This document shows positions 10,541-22,095 of a DNA stretch of 64,000 nucleotides, piece by piece. Positions within the stretch are counted from its first letter, which is position 1; each line of letters starts with the position of its first letter. The notes under the pieces were generated by a model. That model searched no databases and was not told the origin of the DNA. It saw only the letters and a program-made list of their open reading frames with translations. A program made the position numbers and the translations under genes. The DNA is taken from the NCBI GenBank assembly GCA_027924645.1, contig BSBN01000254.1:12170001-12234000 (forward strand), read 5' to 3'. The DNA is from Cunninghamia lanceolata (lineage: Eukaryota > Streptophyta > Pinopsida > Cupressales > Cupressaceae).

Positions 10541-10552
10541 GCTCTGATACCA
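10541..10552 (-). promoter_or_regulatory. Primer binding site of element C (initiator tRNA-Met)
   Basis: The minus strand reads TGGTATCAGAGC, complementary to the 3' end of plant initiator tRNA-Met, 2 bp inside the end of the 5' LTR (GGCGTTACA). Confidence 0.92.
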
Positions 10553-13500
10553 AATGTAACGCCCCGCCTTGAACACCTTAGAGAAATACACATTTATGCT
10601 ACATGAAACAGGAATTTTTTTTTTTTAAATGTTTAAGATAACAAGGTAATGTTAACATAACTATTTACACCATTACACTTATGACATGTTCTCCAAGGTG
10701 TCAAGGCTGCATTACTTAACAATTCAACTAACATAATTTAACATACATCAGTAACTAATCTGAATCCAATGCACAATTAAATAACTTATTCATATTCATT
10801 ACACGTCATCAAATAATACAATCTACATGATTAAATACATAACGAAAATGCTTTCTTTACACATAAGTACATCATGACATCATTACATTGCCATTTTCAG
10901 ACTACATCAGAATTACATACGTTATGAATGATCTGTTACACAAATCTGGTACAAGATTATACACATACATCTTCATCAACTAGTACAAGTACAATTGTCT
11001 ACAAATTGAGATAAATCTTTCTGCACATGAACTTCGACAAGAATAACCAATGGATAAGGAAGCTCTTCTACCCGACCATGTGGAACCCTAAGGTCCACCC
11101 CCTGAGCTAGGAGTTAACATGAGGTCCCAGATAATGACAGTCAGGCAGACAAAAGACAAATAAGAACAAAGGACAACCAAATGCCAATACTACGCATGGC
11201 AATAACAACACAACACAACTTAACTTCCAGAGGCAACACATAACGAATGGGGAGAGTACAACTAGGGAATGCTAGGCTGCAATAGGGAGGAGTGTCATCA
11301 CATGGCTTGTCATGGGTTGTCCTGGTAAGCCTTCCTAGCCCCCGGCCCCCATCTAGGGTTGTCTTGGTAGCCTCTCCCGACTCCTGGCCCCCATACAATG
11401 CTCATGCAGAATCAACATACCTTTCATGAGGACAAGGTAGTTGATCTTGCCATTCCAGGCCTTCTCATCTCATCTCAAGCCTAAACAAGCACTTGAGCCA
11501 TGAGTGAGGCATCCACTTATCTTGTTTAGTGTGTTTAACTACCCAACCCCCTAATTCATTATTTAGGTTATCACTGAGTTATCAAACTCCCACATGGGTT
11601 GTCCTGGACGCCACTTTTGGGCTCCAGCCCCCATTGAGAGCCACTCCCCTACTTGCATCTAGAAGACCCTACTCAACAACACAACAAACATCATCATGAC
11701 AACGATGATACATGAACCATGCAAGGCATTAACCATCTTGCATAACAATTATCCTCATATCCACATGTAAATATAATAATGCAAGGCATTATCCCTCTTG
11801 CATATCAACTTAATCATAGGGACAACTCACAAGTATTGCCCATAACAATACATAAACATTACTCTGTTACAATATTCGATGTCTCCCCATTTCAAAATCT
11901 AACACAAAACTCAATACAAGATGAATATAATTAAACGTACAACAATACATCCCCAAGGGAATACATTCATCATTCACATTGTCTTTTATCCCAGACATAA
12001 CTAGAGACAACATATCATCATATATCCAATACATAAAAACACTATACTTGAAAACCAATCTTGTTATCCTATGCCTCTGGACTGACACCCAAACAACTTG
12101 CACAGTGGACCCCATTACAACAAATAATCTCATTACAATGTTAATAAATCCACTATCGAGACTATTTAATCAGACTTCAATTAACAACACCTTCATAATG
12201 ACGTTGTAATAAGATCGTTACCAAGATTAATCAACAATAATCATAACAATTTAATTTAAACTATTAACTACATTTCCTTATAGTTCAATAAATTAAATCT
12301 ATTAACTTAACTAAAATATTAATCTACTTTTGATTTTGGCACTTTTAGAACTCACAACCATATGATTTATATAATTTTCCATTAGACTTCCTCCCATACA
12401 TTTTCTAGATGGCTTGGAGATGACAACAATATCATTTGAATTAATAATAATAATATTAATTAATAACATAAATAATAACCATAACAATAATAATAAATTC
12501 AATGGAATATAAGATAGTAAATATTATTCATCCAAAGAACATTAATTGAACATTGTAAATAAATTTAATATGACAATTAGTTATTCAACAATGCCTATAA
12601 AATACTATAACCTACTTTAGTGTAAGTAAATTATACCTACCCTATGATACATGTCTTCATGATCCAAAGTAATTTTTTGACAATTTGCTTCAAAACCTCT
12701 TCTGCCACAAGATATGGTCTTTCCAATATCTCTTTTGACCTCGACTAGATAAGATAGCTTAACATGCTTCACATTTCTTCGTGGTAACGATATCTTGAAA
12801 AGGACTTTATCATAAGTGATTAATTCTGTCGAAGAAAAGTGTCATATAATTTAACCAACCTGACTATAGAATTGCAATAATAATGTTTTATTAATTAGTT
12901 TGAACATTTAACTATAATTTTTATATATATGAATATTTATATATATATATATTTTGTTGATCCGATAATAATAATATTAATAACAATAATAATAATAAAA
13001 TACTAATAATTATAATGACAAAACAATAATAGTGAATACTATGAGTCATTGGATAGCTAATATCTTCCATCTGAGAATAAGTAAATATTTGTATCGTTAA
13101 TTTCCTTATTACATTTACCACTGCAATCCAGATGTAATAATTTCTAGTTATAATGAAGAAAGGTTTATTGAGGCGTCACAATAGGAAGTGAAATATCTCA
13201 CCGAAGATGAAGACAAAAATATTGTTGAATAAACTATCTATGTTTTCCAAACTCTGACTAGGTAACATTTCCTACTGCTGTGCATATTTAATGGGCTGAA
13301 GAAGAACAATAATTGCAGAAGAATACACTGTGCTACATGCGAAAGACTTGTTTGTTCTGCAAAGTTTAATGGCAATCTTTCTCATACGTTAACTCATTCT
13401 CTTTTACACAGCGAGATTACTAGAATTCAAAGTCTCTTCAACACAGAAAACTTAACTGCAAAGATTCGTTGACTCTCTGTTTGCTGTACAGAGATTAATG

Positions 13501-13990
13501 GCAGTCACCTTCATAATTTGACTCATACTCCTCATTATTCCTAAATATCATGCACTTTTGTTGTGAATGAGGTGTAAAATTGCTATTGACTGATTGACCG
13601 TTGAAATGGATGATATTTAAGAATAGCCATAATGCTAGCCCAGAAGGAAACTATAATTCATGGGATCCACCAAACTCAACAAATTTGAAGAGTCATGTCG
13701 TGTCGAGGGGGAGTGGAATCTTCTACATCAACACTATCTCAAAATTACTGGTGGCTGTGGCGGTACAAAGCAAAGTCGTGTTGATGAGGAAAGGAAGTGA
13801 AGATGAACACGAAGCTTCTGTGAACATATTTTATTTTTCATTGTCCCTTCCAAGTTCCTGCGGAGGAAAATTTGGTCACTTGCAGGAATTATATCCATTT
13901 GAAATCAAACACAATGTTTCCCACTAGTAACATGCTCTCTATAGCTTTACTGTAAGAATTATAGGAAAACAATGCTGGTGTTATTATTAG

Positions 13991-14452
13991 ATGAGCTGCA
14001 CTGCAGACGCCATGACAATGTTTGGATATTTTATCCTGCTGTATTTCGTGTTGTTTGAGCTGCCTGCATGCCACAGCATCAACCAAAAGCCACAGTTTCC
14101 TGAAGATGACATACTGTGCCTCGACCAGACTAAAAAAGAATTGACTAATCCAAATCTGTCTCTTTTAACATGGTGGTTTGGGAACAGCAGCCAGGGTTTT
14201 ATCTGCAAATTTCAGGGAGTTGAGTGCTGGCATAACGATGACGGCAAAGTGCTAAGCGTTAAGCTCCCTGTAATGGGACTTTCGGGAGAGTTCCCCAGAG
14301 GCTTGAAGTACTGTGGGAGTATGACAAACTTGGATCTCTCTGGCAATAGTCTTTCAGGCCAAATCCCAAGGGATCTCTGCAAATGGCTTCCCTTTCTTGT
14401 GGCAACTGATCTTTCGTCAAACTAGTTTACTGGGTCAATTCCCTTTATTACA
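13991..14452 (+). pseudogene. Captured N-terminus of a BIR-like LRR receptor kinase (right LTR copy)
   Basis: Same 144-codon frame as at 7437, with five residue differences from that copy (for example Gly7 to Ala, Asp to Asn in the TDPN motif, Asn to Lys in GFICNFQ). Signal-peptide-like segment, cap cysteines and repeats are retained, and the frame ends at the homologous TAG (14423-14425). The shared stop shows the fragment was already truncated in the RNA that produced this insertion. Confidence 0.85.
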
Positions 14453-14577
14453 TAACATTTAATCACATTCTACCGCAATGCTAAATTAATTTCCACCATC
14501 AACAAGGCACTTTTGAGGTAGGATCAATGGACAGTAAAGATCTCTTGAATGATATCATACAACAGTACAAATTATAA

Positions 14578-14945
14578 ATGCACAAACAAGTCTTCAATTT
14601 TGCCAACGTACTCCCAGCCTGTAAGAAAATGGGAGCTTAGAACAGGCTAGAGACATCCACCGAGCAGTGTGGAAGGGGATTTTTATTAGCATGTATGCAA
14701 AATGTGGAAACATAGACAAGGCACGTGAACTGTTTGACAGAATGCCTCAAAGAAATGTGGTTGTATGGAAGGCCACAAATACAGTCTATGATCAAAATGG
14801 ATTTTAAAAAAAAAAAAAAGCTTTAGAAATTATCAAGCAAATGCAATTGGCATGGGTAAATTCAGATTCCACAACGTTTGCCAACATCCTCCCTGCCTAT
14901 CATAAAATAGCAAACACCACTGTTCTGTATTCCCTGGATGGATAG
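14578..14945 (+). pseudogene. Captured PPR protein fragment (right LTR copy)
   Basis: Counterpart of 8024-8391. This copy keeps the more typical MPQRNVV (the left copy has TPQRNVV) and has a longer A run near 14806-14819 in place of the NGFFKEAL-type motif. The frame is also broken before ACMQNVET by an extra base. Not functional. Confidence 0.83.
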
Positions 14946-15317
14946 GAGAACGAACACCACCGTTCTATGTTTTGGCTTTATGTTTGTAATGAATTAATTT
15001 AAGACTAATTTATCATTGACGCTTCTACAATAAATTATTGTGTAAAGAATCCTCCTGTTTATAGAGCCATAATTGGTCTAACTTTGAGAGATCTTTCTAC
15101 ATTGTCTAGAATGGCATTTGGGTATGCAGATCTATCAAACGGTACAACAGCGGTTAAATAATGAAAAAGAAAACATGCACAACAATGGTTCCATGAAGGT
15201 TCTACTATAGATCTTACTCATTTGGATCAGAGCTACCCATGAAAAAGCCATAAAATTCTCTTCTACAAAAACCCTTTACAACATATATCCTTCGGAGTAG
15301 GGAAGAAATTCAAGGTA

Positions 15318-15473
15318 CTAACCGAAAACAGTGTTGATGGGATTGGTTGCTGAATCTCCAATCAGTGGACGTCCCACCTCCACGCCTCCCAAAAATGAGG
15401 CATCGCTAATACCAATTAGCCCATTCTCAGTAGCCCTGGCTTTGATATCGAATCGACAAGTCTGTTTCAATTG
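15318..15473 (-). other. Conserved 51-codon antisense frame (right LTR copy)
   Basis: Same as 8765-8920, with Met to Leu in the SDASF(M/L)GG motif and one Ala to Thr change near the start. It stays open and ends at the same GGTTAGT. Unidentified. Confidence 0.4.
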
Positions 15474-15554
15474 CTGAAGTTCCAAGCTTCTTTTCCCAGC
15501 CTTCTTCTCTCTTCTTCTACATGCAATCCCCCCTCTTTGCCTCTACAAGCTTCT

Positions 15555-15563
15555 CTTTTATAG
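15555..15563 (-). promoter_or_regulatory. TATA box of the element C 5' LTR
   Basis: Minus-strand CTATAAAAG, conserved with 9002-9010. As the 5' LTR copy it would drive the genomic RNA leftward, starting near 15525. Confidence 0.6.
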
Positions 15564-16709
15564 AACAGTCCCTTCCATTTTCCAAGAAACTCGGCACGCA
15601 ATCCCATGCATCTCCCTCCTCAAAATATATTTTTATTTAATTTAATGATCCCAAGAGGTTACTCTTTTTTTAAATATTAACACACAATTCTGACAACATT
15701 TAATTTCTTTATAGCCGACCAACCAAATTGTTATTAATAAAGTTATAATATTGCATCAATCTATAATTTTACAACTATATATTAATTTATTTTATTAATT
15801 AAGTTATAAATCACAAATTACAACATAACTTACAACTATTTAATTTGTTTTAAATATTTATTGTAAATAATATTATATTAAATAATACAAAATTTCTTAC
15901 AATCTTTATTTAACAATTATACTTATAATAAAATAATAATTTATTTACAATAATAATTAACAACTATCGACATTAAACTCAATATTATCTTTTATAAATA
16001 TATTTAATTATCAACATTATACTTTCCGTAATATGATTCTATTTAATGCACAACGACACCTTACACACTTAGACACTTTCTAACCTAGTTAGACTCCAAG
16101 GTGTAATATTACCTGTCTACAAGTCATAATCGAAAGACAGACAATGACCAAAAGGATAAACTGACAACCAGACAACACTGACATGGGACCTCACGTTAAC
16201 TCCAAACAACTAATCCATTGGCGAAGGCACGCTCAGACCTGGTACATCAGGTGGAGTCGGTGCCTAGTACCTACATTCCTGCAACAACGCACGGTTAAAC
16301 ATTCAAGATATATATCCACATACAGTCCTATAGTGAATGGAAATCGTAGTGGGGTAGGGTACTCGAGGGCGAGTAATATGACACTATTCCATTCACGTTT
16401 TATGAATAAACATTTAACTATATTGAACAAGGTATCTGATTACTAGACAACAACATAAACTGATTAACTATCTTCCAATCCCATATAGTGAATAACATCA
16501 AAGCATCTATAACATCTAGTTCATTCATCAAATTGTAAAGCATAAAATAACCTATTCCAACATCAATATCTGTTATCATCACAATTAGGTCCATAATAAA
16601 GTAACAAGATAGCAAGAGATCCATCATCTACGGTCTAAGATACTGTCATAAAGTCTAATACTACAAAGCAAACATCAATCTGATAGATGACGAGTTGAGG
16701 GGCACTACA

Positions 16710-16714
16710 TGCCA
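16710..16714. repeat. Right target site duplication of element C (TGCCA)
   Basis: Matches 3997-4001. Its last two bases are also the first two bases of the target duplication of element B (16713-16717), so the two insertions nearly coincide. Confidence 0.92.
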
Positions 16715-16717
16715 TCC

Positions 16718-17029
16718 TATTTGTATTAATTTCTCCCACCAGACCACCGTATTAGTCAAAGACAAACATTTATTTTAGAAGTTTCTTCCACTGACAAACC
16801 ACCGAAACCACCGAATGCAAACTAGTTCAACCATGTGCATTGAATGTCTAATCATGTGTTTTGAATGTCTAGAAAGTTCTGAGACCTCTATAATAGAGGC
16901 AACATGTAATGGTTTAATTATCAGCAATAGAAATTGCATGATCACCAAGCATTGATATTCTAGATGTTTGGTTAGTTTTTGGGTGTTTACTATTTTTTTG
17001 TTTTGTGCATGTTTTTTGCTCCTCCTACA
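16718..17029 (+). repeat. Element B 5' LTR
   Basis: 312 bp ending CTCCTACA. Shared blocks with the 3' LTR include ACCAGACCACCGTATTAGTC and a TATAATAGAGGC stretch (TATAAATAGAGGC in the 3' copy), which is the likely TATA box. Confidence 0.87.
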
Positions 17030-17031
17030 AT

Positions 17032-17043
17032 TGGTATCAGAGC
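17032..17043 (+). promoter_or_regulatory. Primer binding site of element B (initiator tRNA-Met)
   Basis: TGGTATCAGAGC lies 2 bp after the LTR end. Confidence 0.9.
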
Positions 17044-18420
17044 CATGTTCATATGAGAGATAAGCCATAAGGTTAGAGATATGTTGGATGTGTTTGCAGG
17101 TTCATCTGTGAAGAGAAATCAGGTTGAAGAAATTGTTGTGACGCCGTCTAGCTGAAGCTATGAAAGAAAATAGTAGATTGTTGGAGTTGTTGAATAAAAA
17201 AAAACCATTAAAGCCAATCAAAAAGGGAGTCCTGTACAACAAGGAGACGCAACTCTTGAGGAAGTCAATCACCTAGATCTGATTGTTGTTGCCACAGAAG
17301 AGATTTGAGTTGAAGACCTAGAGCCGTGAATTTCACAAGAAGCAGGAGGAGTCATTGAAATCGCATCAGAGATTTATCTGCAGGGAAATATAAATTGCAA
17401 GAATTGATTGTTGAAGACACGGTTTAAAAGTCAAAAAGAGATCACTGTTGTCAGAGTCACTCTAGAAAATAATGTCATTGGTTCCACAGATTTTTGGATA
17501 TGAAGAAAAGTTAAAGAATTGTTACTGTTTTTACTAAGCAAGATCGCAGTCATTTCTAAGAAAGTCATCAATCAGTGTTAAATGGCACACAAAGGGTTTG
17601 TATAAAACGTTGCAGCCGTAGACAATCTTGTTTGAAAGAAGGAAATCGTAGAATGGAGAAGTAGATCTAGATCAATGCAAAGCATAAGGAGGTGAAGAGT
17701 CAACAGGAAGTTGCAGCCGCTGGAGGAGGATACACAGCTGTACATACAGTATAAAGTAAATCATTGCAAGAGAAGATTAAAGCCCCACAAAAAAAAGACA
17801 AATTTTTTTTGTCAAAGCTCCAACAAAGGACATGTGCCACCAAAATCTAGGCTATCAAAGGAGTCTTGGAGCAGTAATCTCTAAAGTCAAAACAGATCAT
17901 TAAAAAAAAGTGTAAAGAAGAAGCCATCGTAGTAGGCATAAAGAGAAAGCACATAAAGATCTATTAAAGTGTTTTCAAGCACATAAAGGGTTTAGTCACC
18001 ATCTAAAGGCACACCAAAGCGGAGCCACAGATCTGACAAAATTTGATGATGTAGCCAATTTAAAATTGAAAAGAAATTGCTGAAGAGAAATCGGAGCCGC
18101 ATCATCCGTGGAAGAAAAAAATATTGCAGTAGAAGGCAGTTAGAAGTAAAGTCTAAAGACTAAGAAATCACTAGTTTGTAGATTGTAGCAGAAGCTACCA
18201 AGTTGAGAAGAGGAACTAAAGAATTGAAGGAGGCAGATCAAGGTCACCGAATCAAACAAACGAGATGGCTATAGATCAGCCACCACATCTGAGGAAAAAA
18301 GAAGAAGAATAGAAGATGTAGTATCGATGTAGCAACAACAAAAAGTAGCAGCACATCTGGACGTGAAGGCATTAAGGAGAAATTTATAGAAATGAAGATG
18401 TTGAAACATTTGAGGTTGAA

Positions 18421-18434
18421 ATTAAGGGGGAGTA
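18421..18434 (+). promoter_or_regulatory. Polypurine tract of element B
   Basis: ATTAAGGGGGAGTA directly precedes the 3' LTR start TGTTGG. Confidence 0.85.
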
Positions 18435-18736
18435 TGTTGGTATTAATTTCTACCACCAGACCACCGTATTAGTCAAAGATGAACATTTATTTTAGAAGCT
18501 TCTTCCACCGATAAAACACCAACTACAGACCAGTTCAACCATGTGCATTGAATGTCTAAGCATGTGTTTTGAATGTCTAGAAAGTTCTAAGACCTCTATA
18601 AATAGAGGCAACATGTAATGGTTTAATTATCAGCAATAGAAATTGTCTGATCACTAAGCATTGATATTGTAGATGTTTAGTTAGTTCTAAGTGTTTAATA
18701 TTTTTGTGTTTTGTGCATTCTTTTGCTCCTTCTACA
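18435..18736 (+). repeat. Element B 3' LTR
   Basis: 302 bp, starting TGTTGGTATTAAT and ending CTTCTACA. The intact TG...CA ends in this copy define the LTR boundaries. Confidence 0.88.
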
Positions 18737-18741
18737 CATCT

Positions 18742-19635
18742 GATGTGATAACTATCATCAGAAGTGAACTTGGCTTGGTGGCAGGCATGTCACATGAATG
18801 ATCCAGGTGGCAGGTATAGATGGATTTGTCTACCTTTCACCACAATTCTAGAAGCCTTGACTTGACCAAATGTCGATCTTCCATCTCTGGTGTTCGGCTT
18901 TTTAGTGCATGGGAGATTGATCACATCTTCCTCGGCCCACTCAGGAAAGCTGCCTTCACCTTAAATATTAAACGGGGAAAGTAAAATTTCATGTTCGGAT
19001 GTGATGGAGACTTTCAAAGTAATCTATAGGTGTGATTTGGTGGACAATGGTGATCCGCCATTGGAGACTCTGGCTGTGCAAATTGGATACCTCTTGCCAC
19101 AGGCGTAAGTGAAGAAACACATAGCAATCCTGAACATGATTGGAAGAAACTTTTCGGGTTAGGGTCACCTCCACGATGGTGAAGTTCTCAAGCACTTCTT
19201 TGAAATCTAGGTGCAGGTTGTTGGGGCCCGACTCTGGGGGGTGATGACTGCCAACAAGTTTGTACGCAGGGAGATTTACTTAGTGGTAGCCGACACCATT
19301 GACTCGGTCCCTATTGAACCTGAGAATGGCCTGACATTGGGGATCTTTAGCTAGAATGAGGAGCGGAAAAAGAAGAAGATGCACAAGGCATGGCGCCTGT
19401 ATCGGATCAGGGTGGAGAAGAAATACAATATTGTAGATTTTTGTCCTTCCTAGAGGTGAACCCCAACCTAATTGCACAGGATGTATTAGATAGGTTGGTT
19501 GAAATTGCTGAAGGGGTTGGAGACCTCTATCACTGACTGTTCTAGGTCTGTATGGACTACCCTCAAACTATATTGTAATGACTCTTTTATCAATATAGGG
19601 AGCTACCCCCACTATTAGCACTTATCTAAAAAAAA
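18742..19635 (+). pseudogene. 3' piece of the RNase H-bearing retroelement with A tail
   Basis: After element B a frame DVITIIRSELGLVAGMSH reads as a plausible C-terminal end of the RNase H-like protein broken at 4001. Further on, 19000-19340 is a decayed coding-like frame (GDPPLETLAVQIGYLLPQA; VVADTIDSVPIEPENGLTLG) with several stops that I cannot identify. The stretch ends with TTATCAATATAGGGAGCTA and an 8-A run at 19628-19635, as expected for a LINE 3' end. Linking the two pieces is an inference from position and frame. A host-gene fragment is possible. Confidence 0.45.
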
Positions 19636-19792
19636 GTTATAATGTACACTTTTTTATGTCAAAATCAATATTCAATATATTTTGTTTGTTAAATGTGCAT
19701 GTTTTACTACTTTGAATTTACTTTAAATTTGATTGTATTATTGTTAAATTTGGTTGTCTTGGGCAACTTCACCAAATTTTGAGAACTACTTT

Positions 19793-20380
19793 GATCCCCT
19801 TAAGACATCGTATTAGGACCCCTTAAGGCATCCTATTATGACATAAATTATATTAACATTAATAATATTTTTGTATAACTTTTGTGATTGTTAAATAATG
19901 AGTCATCCTAATTTCTACTATTTAATTATACCATTTGTTATATGATGAGTCTGCATGAAACTCAAATAGTTAATTATATCAATTGCGATTAAATATGAGA
20001 CATGTACTTTGAAGTATTTGATCCACTTAAGATGTCCTATTAGGATATATCCTAACTATTTATACTTGATTATATCATTTGTTATGATGAGACACCCTAA
20101 AGTCTAATACTTAATTATATCAATTGTGATACAACATGAGACATGTAGTTTGAATTATTTGATCCCCTTAAGAAGTCCTATTAGGACCCCTTAAGACATC
20201 CTATTACAACATAAAATATATTAACATTAACAATATTTTTGTATAGCATTTGTGATTGTTAAATGATGAGTCATCCTAATTTATACTACTTAATTATATC
20301 ATTTGTTATATGATGAGTCTCCATAAAGTATAATACTTAATTATATCAATTGCAATTGAAGTAAATTTGATCCCCTTAAG
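19793..20380. repeat. 368-bp imperfect direct duplication
   Basis: The unit starting GATCCCCTTAAGACATC at 19793 recurs at 20161. Both contain TATTAGGACCCCTTAAG, ATTAACATTAA, TTGTGATTGTTAAAT and ATGATGAGTC blocks. The second copy is shorter and fades at about 20380. Confidence 0.75.
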
Positions 20381-20655
20381 TAATTTTTTTAGAAATTCTT
20401 TGATAAGTTAATGCCTTGACTATAAATCACTAAATTTGTAAAGTACAAATATTTAAATGTCCTGTTAATTTCAACTTTAATTTCATATTTGTATTTAATT
20501 TTACATTAATGTCTTGACTATGATTTTTTTGTAAAGTGCAAATATGATTCACCTATGGTCAGTTTTATCTTAAGGGGATAAAACTTAATTGTTAATGTGA
20601 TATGAAATCACATTGAAAAACCACCAATAAAAAAGTTAATACAATAATAATTAAT

Positions 20656-20745
20656 AGATCCATCCAGCCAAATTCTTTATAAAATAGATCCATCCAACCA
20701 AATTCTTTATAAAATATCCATCCAAGGTCAAGTCTTTATAAAAAT
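20656..20745. repeat. 30-bp tandem repeat, three units
   Basis: AGATCCATCCARCCAAATTC then TTTATAAAAT repeats at 20656 and 20686; the third copy (20716) is diverged. Confidence 0.8.
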
Positions 20746-20984
20746 AAATGACCTAATTGAATACAAAAGAAAAATGTGTAAGTTTCATTAATGTCTAAGG
20801 CATGTAAATGAAAAAACAAATAATTGTTAATGTGATCTATGAAATATCATTAATTGTCAAAGGCATGGCTAAAGGGGATCTATGAATTAAGGTCCTAGGA
20901 CAAAATGATGGCTTAAGGAAATAAATTTTGGTGAAGTTGCCCAAGGAAACCAAATTTCATTAAGTTCCTAGGACTTGAAATGAT

Positions 20985-21065
20985 GGGTTTAGGGTTTAGG
21001 GTAATAGGATGGCTTTAGGGTCTTAGGAAAAAATGATAGCTTTAGGGTTTAGTTTTTAGGGTAAT
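20985..21065. repeat. TTTAGGG-like telomeric-type repeats
   Basis: Several GGGTTTAGGG and GGCTTTAGGG units are interspersed with TAATAGGATGGC. Orientation is opposite to the CCCTAAA tracts at 25105-27976, so the two sets are inverted with respect to each other across the gene remnant. Confidence 0.65.
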
Positions 21066-21144
21066 AGGATGGCTTAAGGGGATCTATGAAGTGGCTCCTA
21101 GGGCAAAACATTTGATGGCTTAAGGGGATAAGATTTGGTGAAGT

Positions 21145-21231
21145 GAAAGATAGTGCTTCTAGCTTTAACTAATTATTTTTACATAAATATCAAACTAAAT
21201 ATAGGGTGAATCACATGAAGCACTATCTTTC
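21145..21231. repeat. Perfect 15-bp inverted repeat (hairpin)
   Basis: GAAAGATAGTGCTTC (21145-21159) pairs with GAAGCACTATCTTTC (21217-21231) around a 57-base loop. Confidence 0.75.
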
Positions 21232-21469
21232 TCAACTCTATGTTTTTATTATAAGTTAATATTTTGAAGGGTTATCAAAAGGTTTAGGGTAATAGGATGA
21301 GTTAAGGGGATCTATGAATTAAGGTCCTACAACAAAATGTAAAGTAAAAATATTTGAAATGTATATGTTTTTGCTAATTTATGAATATTTTATTATTGTT
21401 ATCAGTACTACAAGTAATTAAATTTCATAAATCTAACTATATGTGTAAATGTACAACAATAGTCCATAA

Positions 21470-21725
21470 AATACTTAAATTAATAAAGTCCATGAAACAA
21501 TATGTAAAGTCCATGAAAATATTGAAACATATATATAGATCTAGTCCACATGTGAAATACTGCTATACATAAACATGTACATATAGAGTGCATGAAATAC
21601 TGAAACATATATAGATCTAGTCCATGAAATACTAAAATACTGAAACATATATAAATAGTATGTATGCAACATGTACTGAAACATATGTAGAGTCCATAAA
21701 ATGTACTAAAACATATATATCTAAC
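21470..21725. repeat. Short GAAACATATATAGATCTAG repeats
   Basis: Five or more imperfect copies of a unit containing CATGAAATACTGAAACATAT and TAGATCTAGTCC, with spacing of about 40-60 bp. Confidence 0.65.
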
Positions 21726-22095
21726 TCCTAGCATCCCTATAATCAAGAGACCTCTTCACTCCACACTGAGTAGGATGATCTGAAATACTTTGAACAAGAC
21801 AAAGATTTACTTGAAATCAGATTTAAAGTGGTTATAAATGATAATTTAATTCATTTTAATTTATTAAATCATAAAAATACCATATTGGGCTGCTCATCTC
21901 CTATGATGACATGCTCTACATGCTCTGCTACATGACCTATCTCATGCTATAGAAGAAAAAGAATTTAACACATGTCAATATAAACTCTATTGAAATTTAC
22001 TTTAAGTTCACAATGTATATTATAATTGACTTTAAATTATATAATCTAAATTTTAAATTATACCATGAGGCTACTCATCTCCTCTATCATCCTAC

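Larger units (their letters stand above)
4002..16709 (-). mobile_element. Element C: non-autonomous Ty3-type LTR retrotransposon with giant LTRs
   Basis: 12,708 bp on the minus strand. The two LTRs, 10555-16709 (5') and 4002-10156 (3'), are each 6155 bp, begin TGTAGTGCC and end GGCGTTACA in the minus sense, and flank only 398 bp. A primer site for initiator tRNA-Met lies 2 bp inside the 5' LTR (10541-10552) and a purine tract directly abuts the 3' LTR (10157-10168). The 5-bp duplication TGCCA flanks the whole. By eye the LTRs differ by a few percent with very few indels, so the insertion is fairly recent. The only pol trace is a protease-like fragment, which makes it non-autonomous. It sits within the RNase H-like fragment, just beside element B. 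Confidence 0.93.
10555..16709 (-). repeat. Element C 5' LTR (6155 bp)
   Basis: Second copy of the giant LTR, with the same contents as 4002-10156. Single-base differences are scattered; small indels offset each other so both copies come out at 6155 bp. Unannotated parts (10650-11300, 11850-13560, 14960-15310) mirror the left copy and hold no recognised gene. Confidence 0.92.
16718..18736 (+). mobile_element. Element B: short non-coding LTR retrotransposon
   Basis: 2019 bp on the plus strand with LTRs at 16718-17029 and 18435-18736 (about 90% alike by eye). A primer site for initiator tRNA-Met lies at 17032-17043 and a purine tract at 18421-18434. Flanks CATCC (16713-16717) and CATCT (18737-18741) look like a target duplication with one later mutation. 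The 1.4-kb interior has no coding frame of note, so the element resembles TRIM/small LARD types and needs a helper. PPT style and LTR wording suggest copia ancestry. The 5' LTR tip is mutated (TATTTG against TGTTGG). Confidence 0.88.
19743..20962. repeat. 1.2-kb foldback with ~38-bp arms
   Basis: The left arm (19743-19780) carries AAATTTGGTT then CTTGGGCAACTTCACCAAA. The right arm (20924-20962) is its reverse complement with a few mismatches. Inside the arms, CCTTAAG and CATC motifs continue in mirrored order. It may be the end of a DNA transposon or a separate foldback element. Confidence 0.65.
19636..22095. other. AT-rich repeat region left of the unknown gene
   Basis: No protein homology was recognised. 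The stretch is made of the structured repeats listed separately: a long inverted repeat, a 368-bp duplication, a 30-bp triplet, TTTAGGG-like sequence, a hairpin, and short ATATAT-rich repeats. CTTAAGGGG motifs recur throughout. Confidence 0.6.

Noticed and set aside
10541..10552. tRNA gene from initiator-Met-like sequence
   Set aside because: Only the 12-base primer complement is present here and at 17032, 29947 and 49493; no cloverleaf surrounds any of them.
4002..16709. Simple tandem segmental duplication of 6.5 kb
   Set aside because: A segmental duplication would not give matching 5-bp flanks at the outer ends together with a primer site and purine tract exactly at the inner repeat edges.
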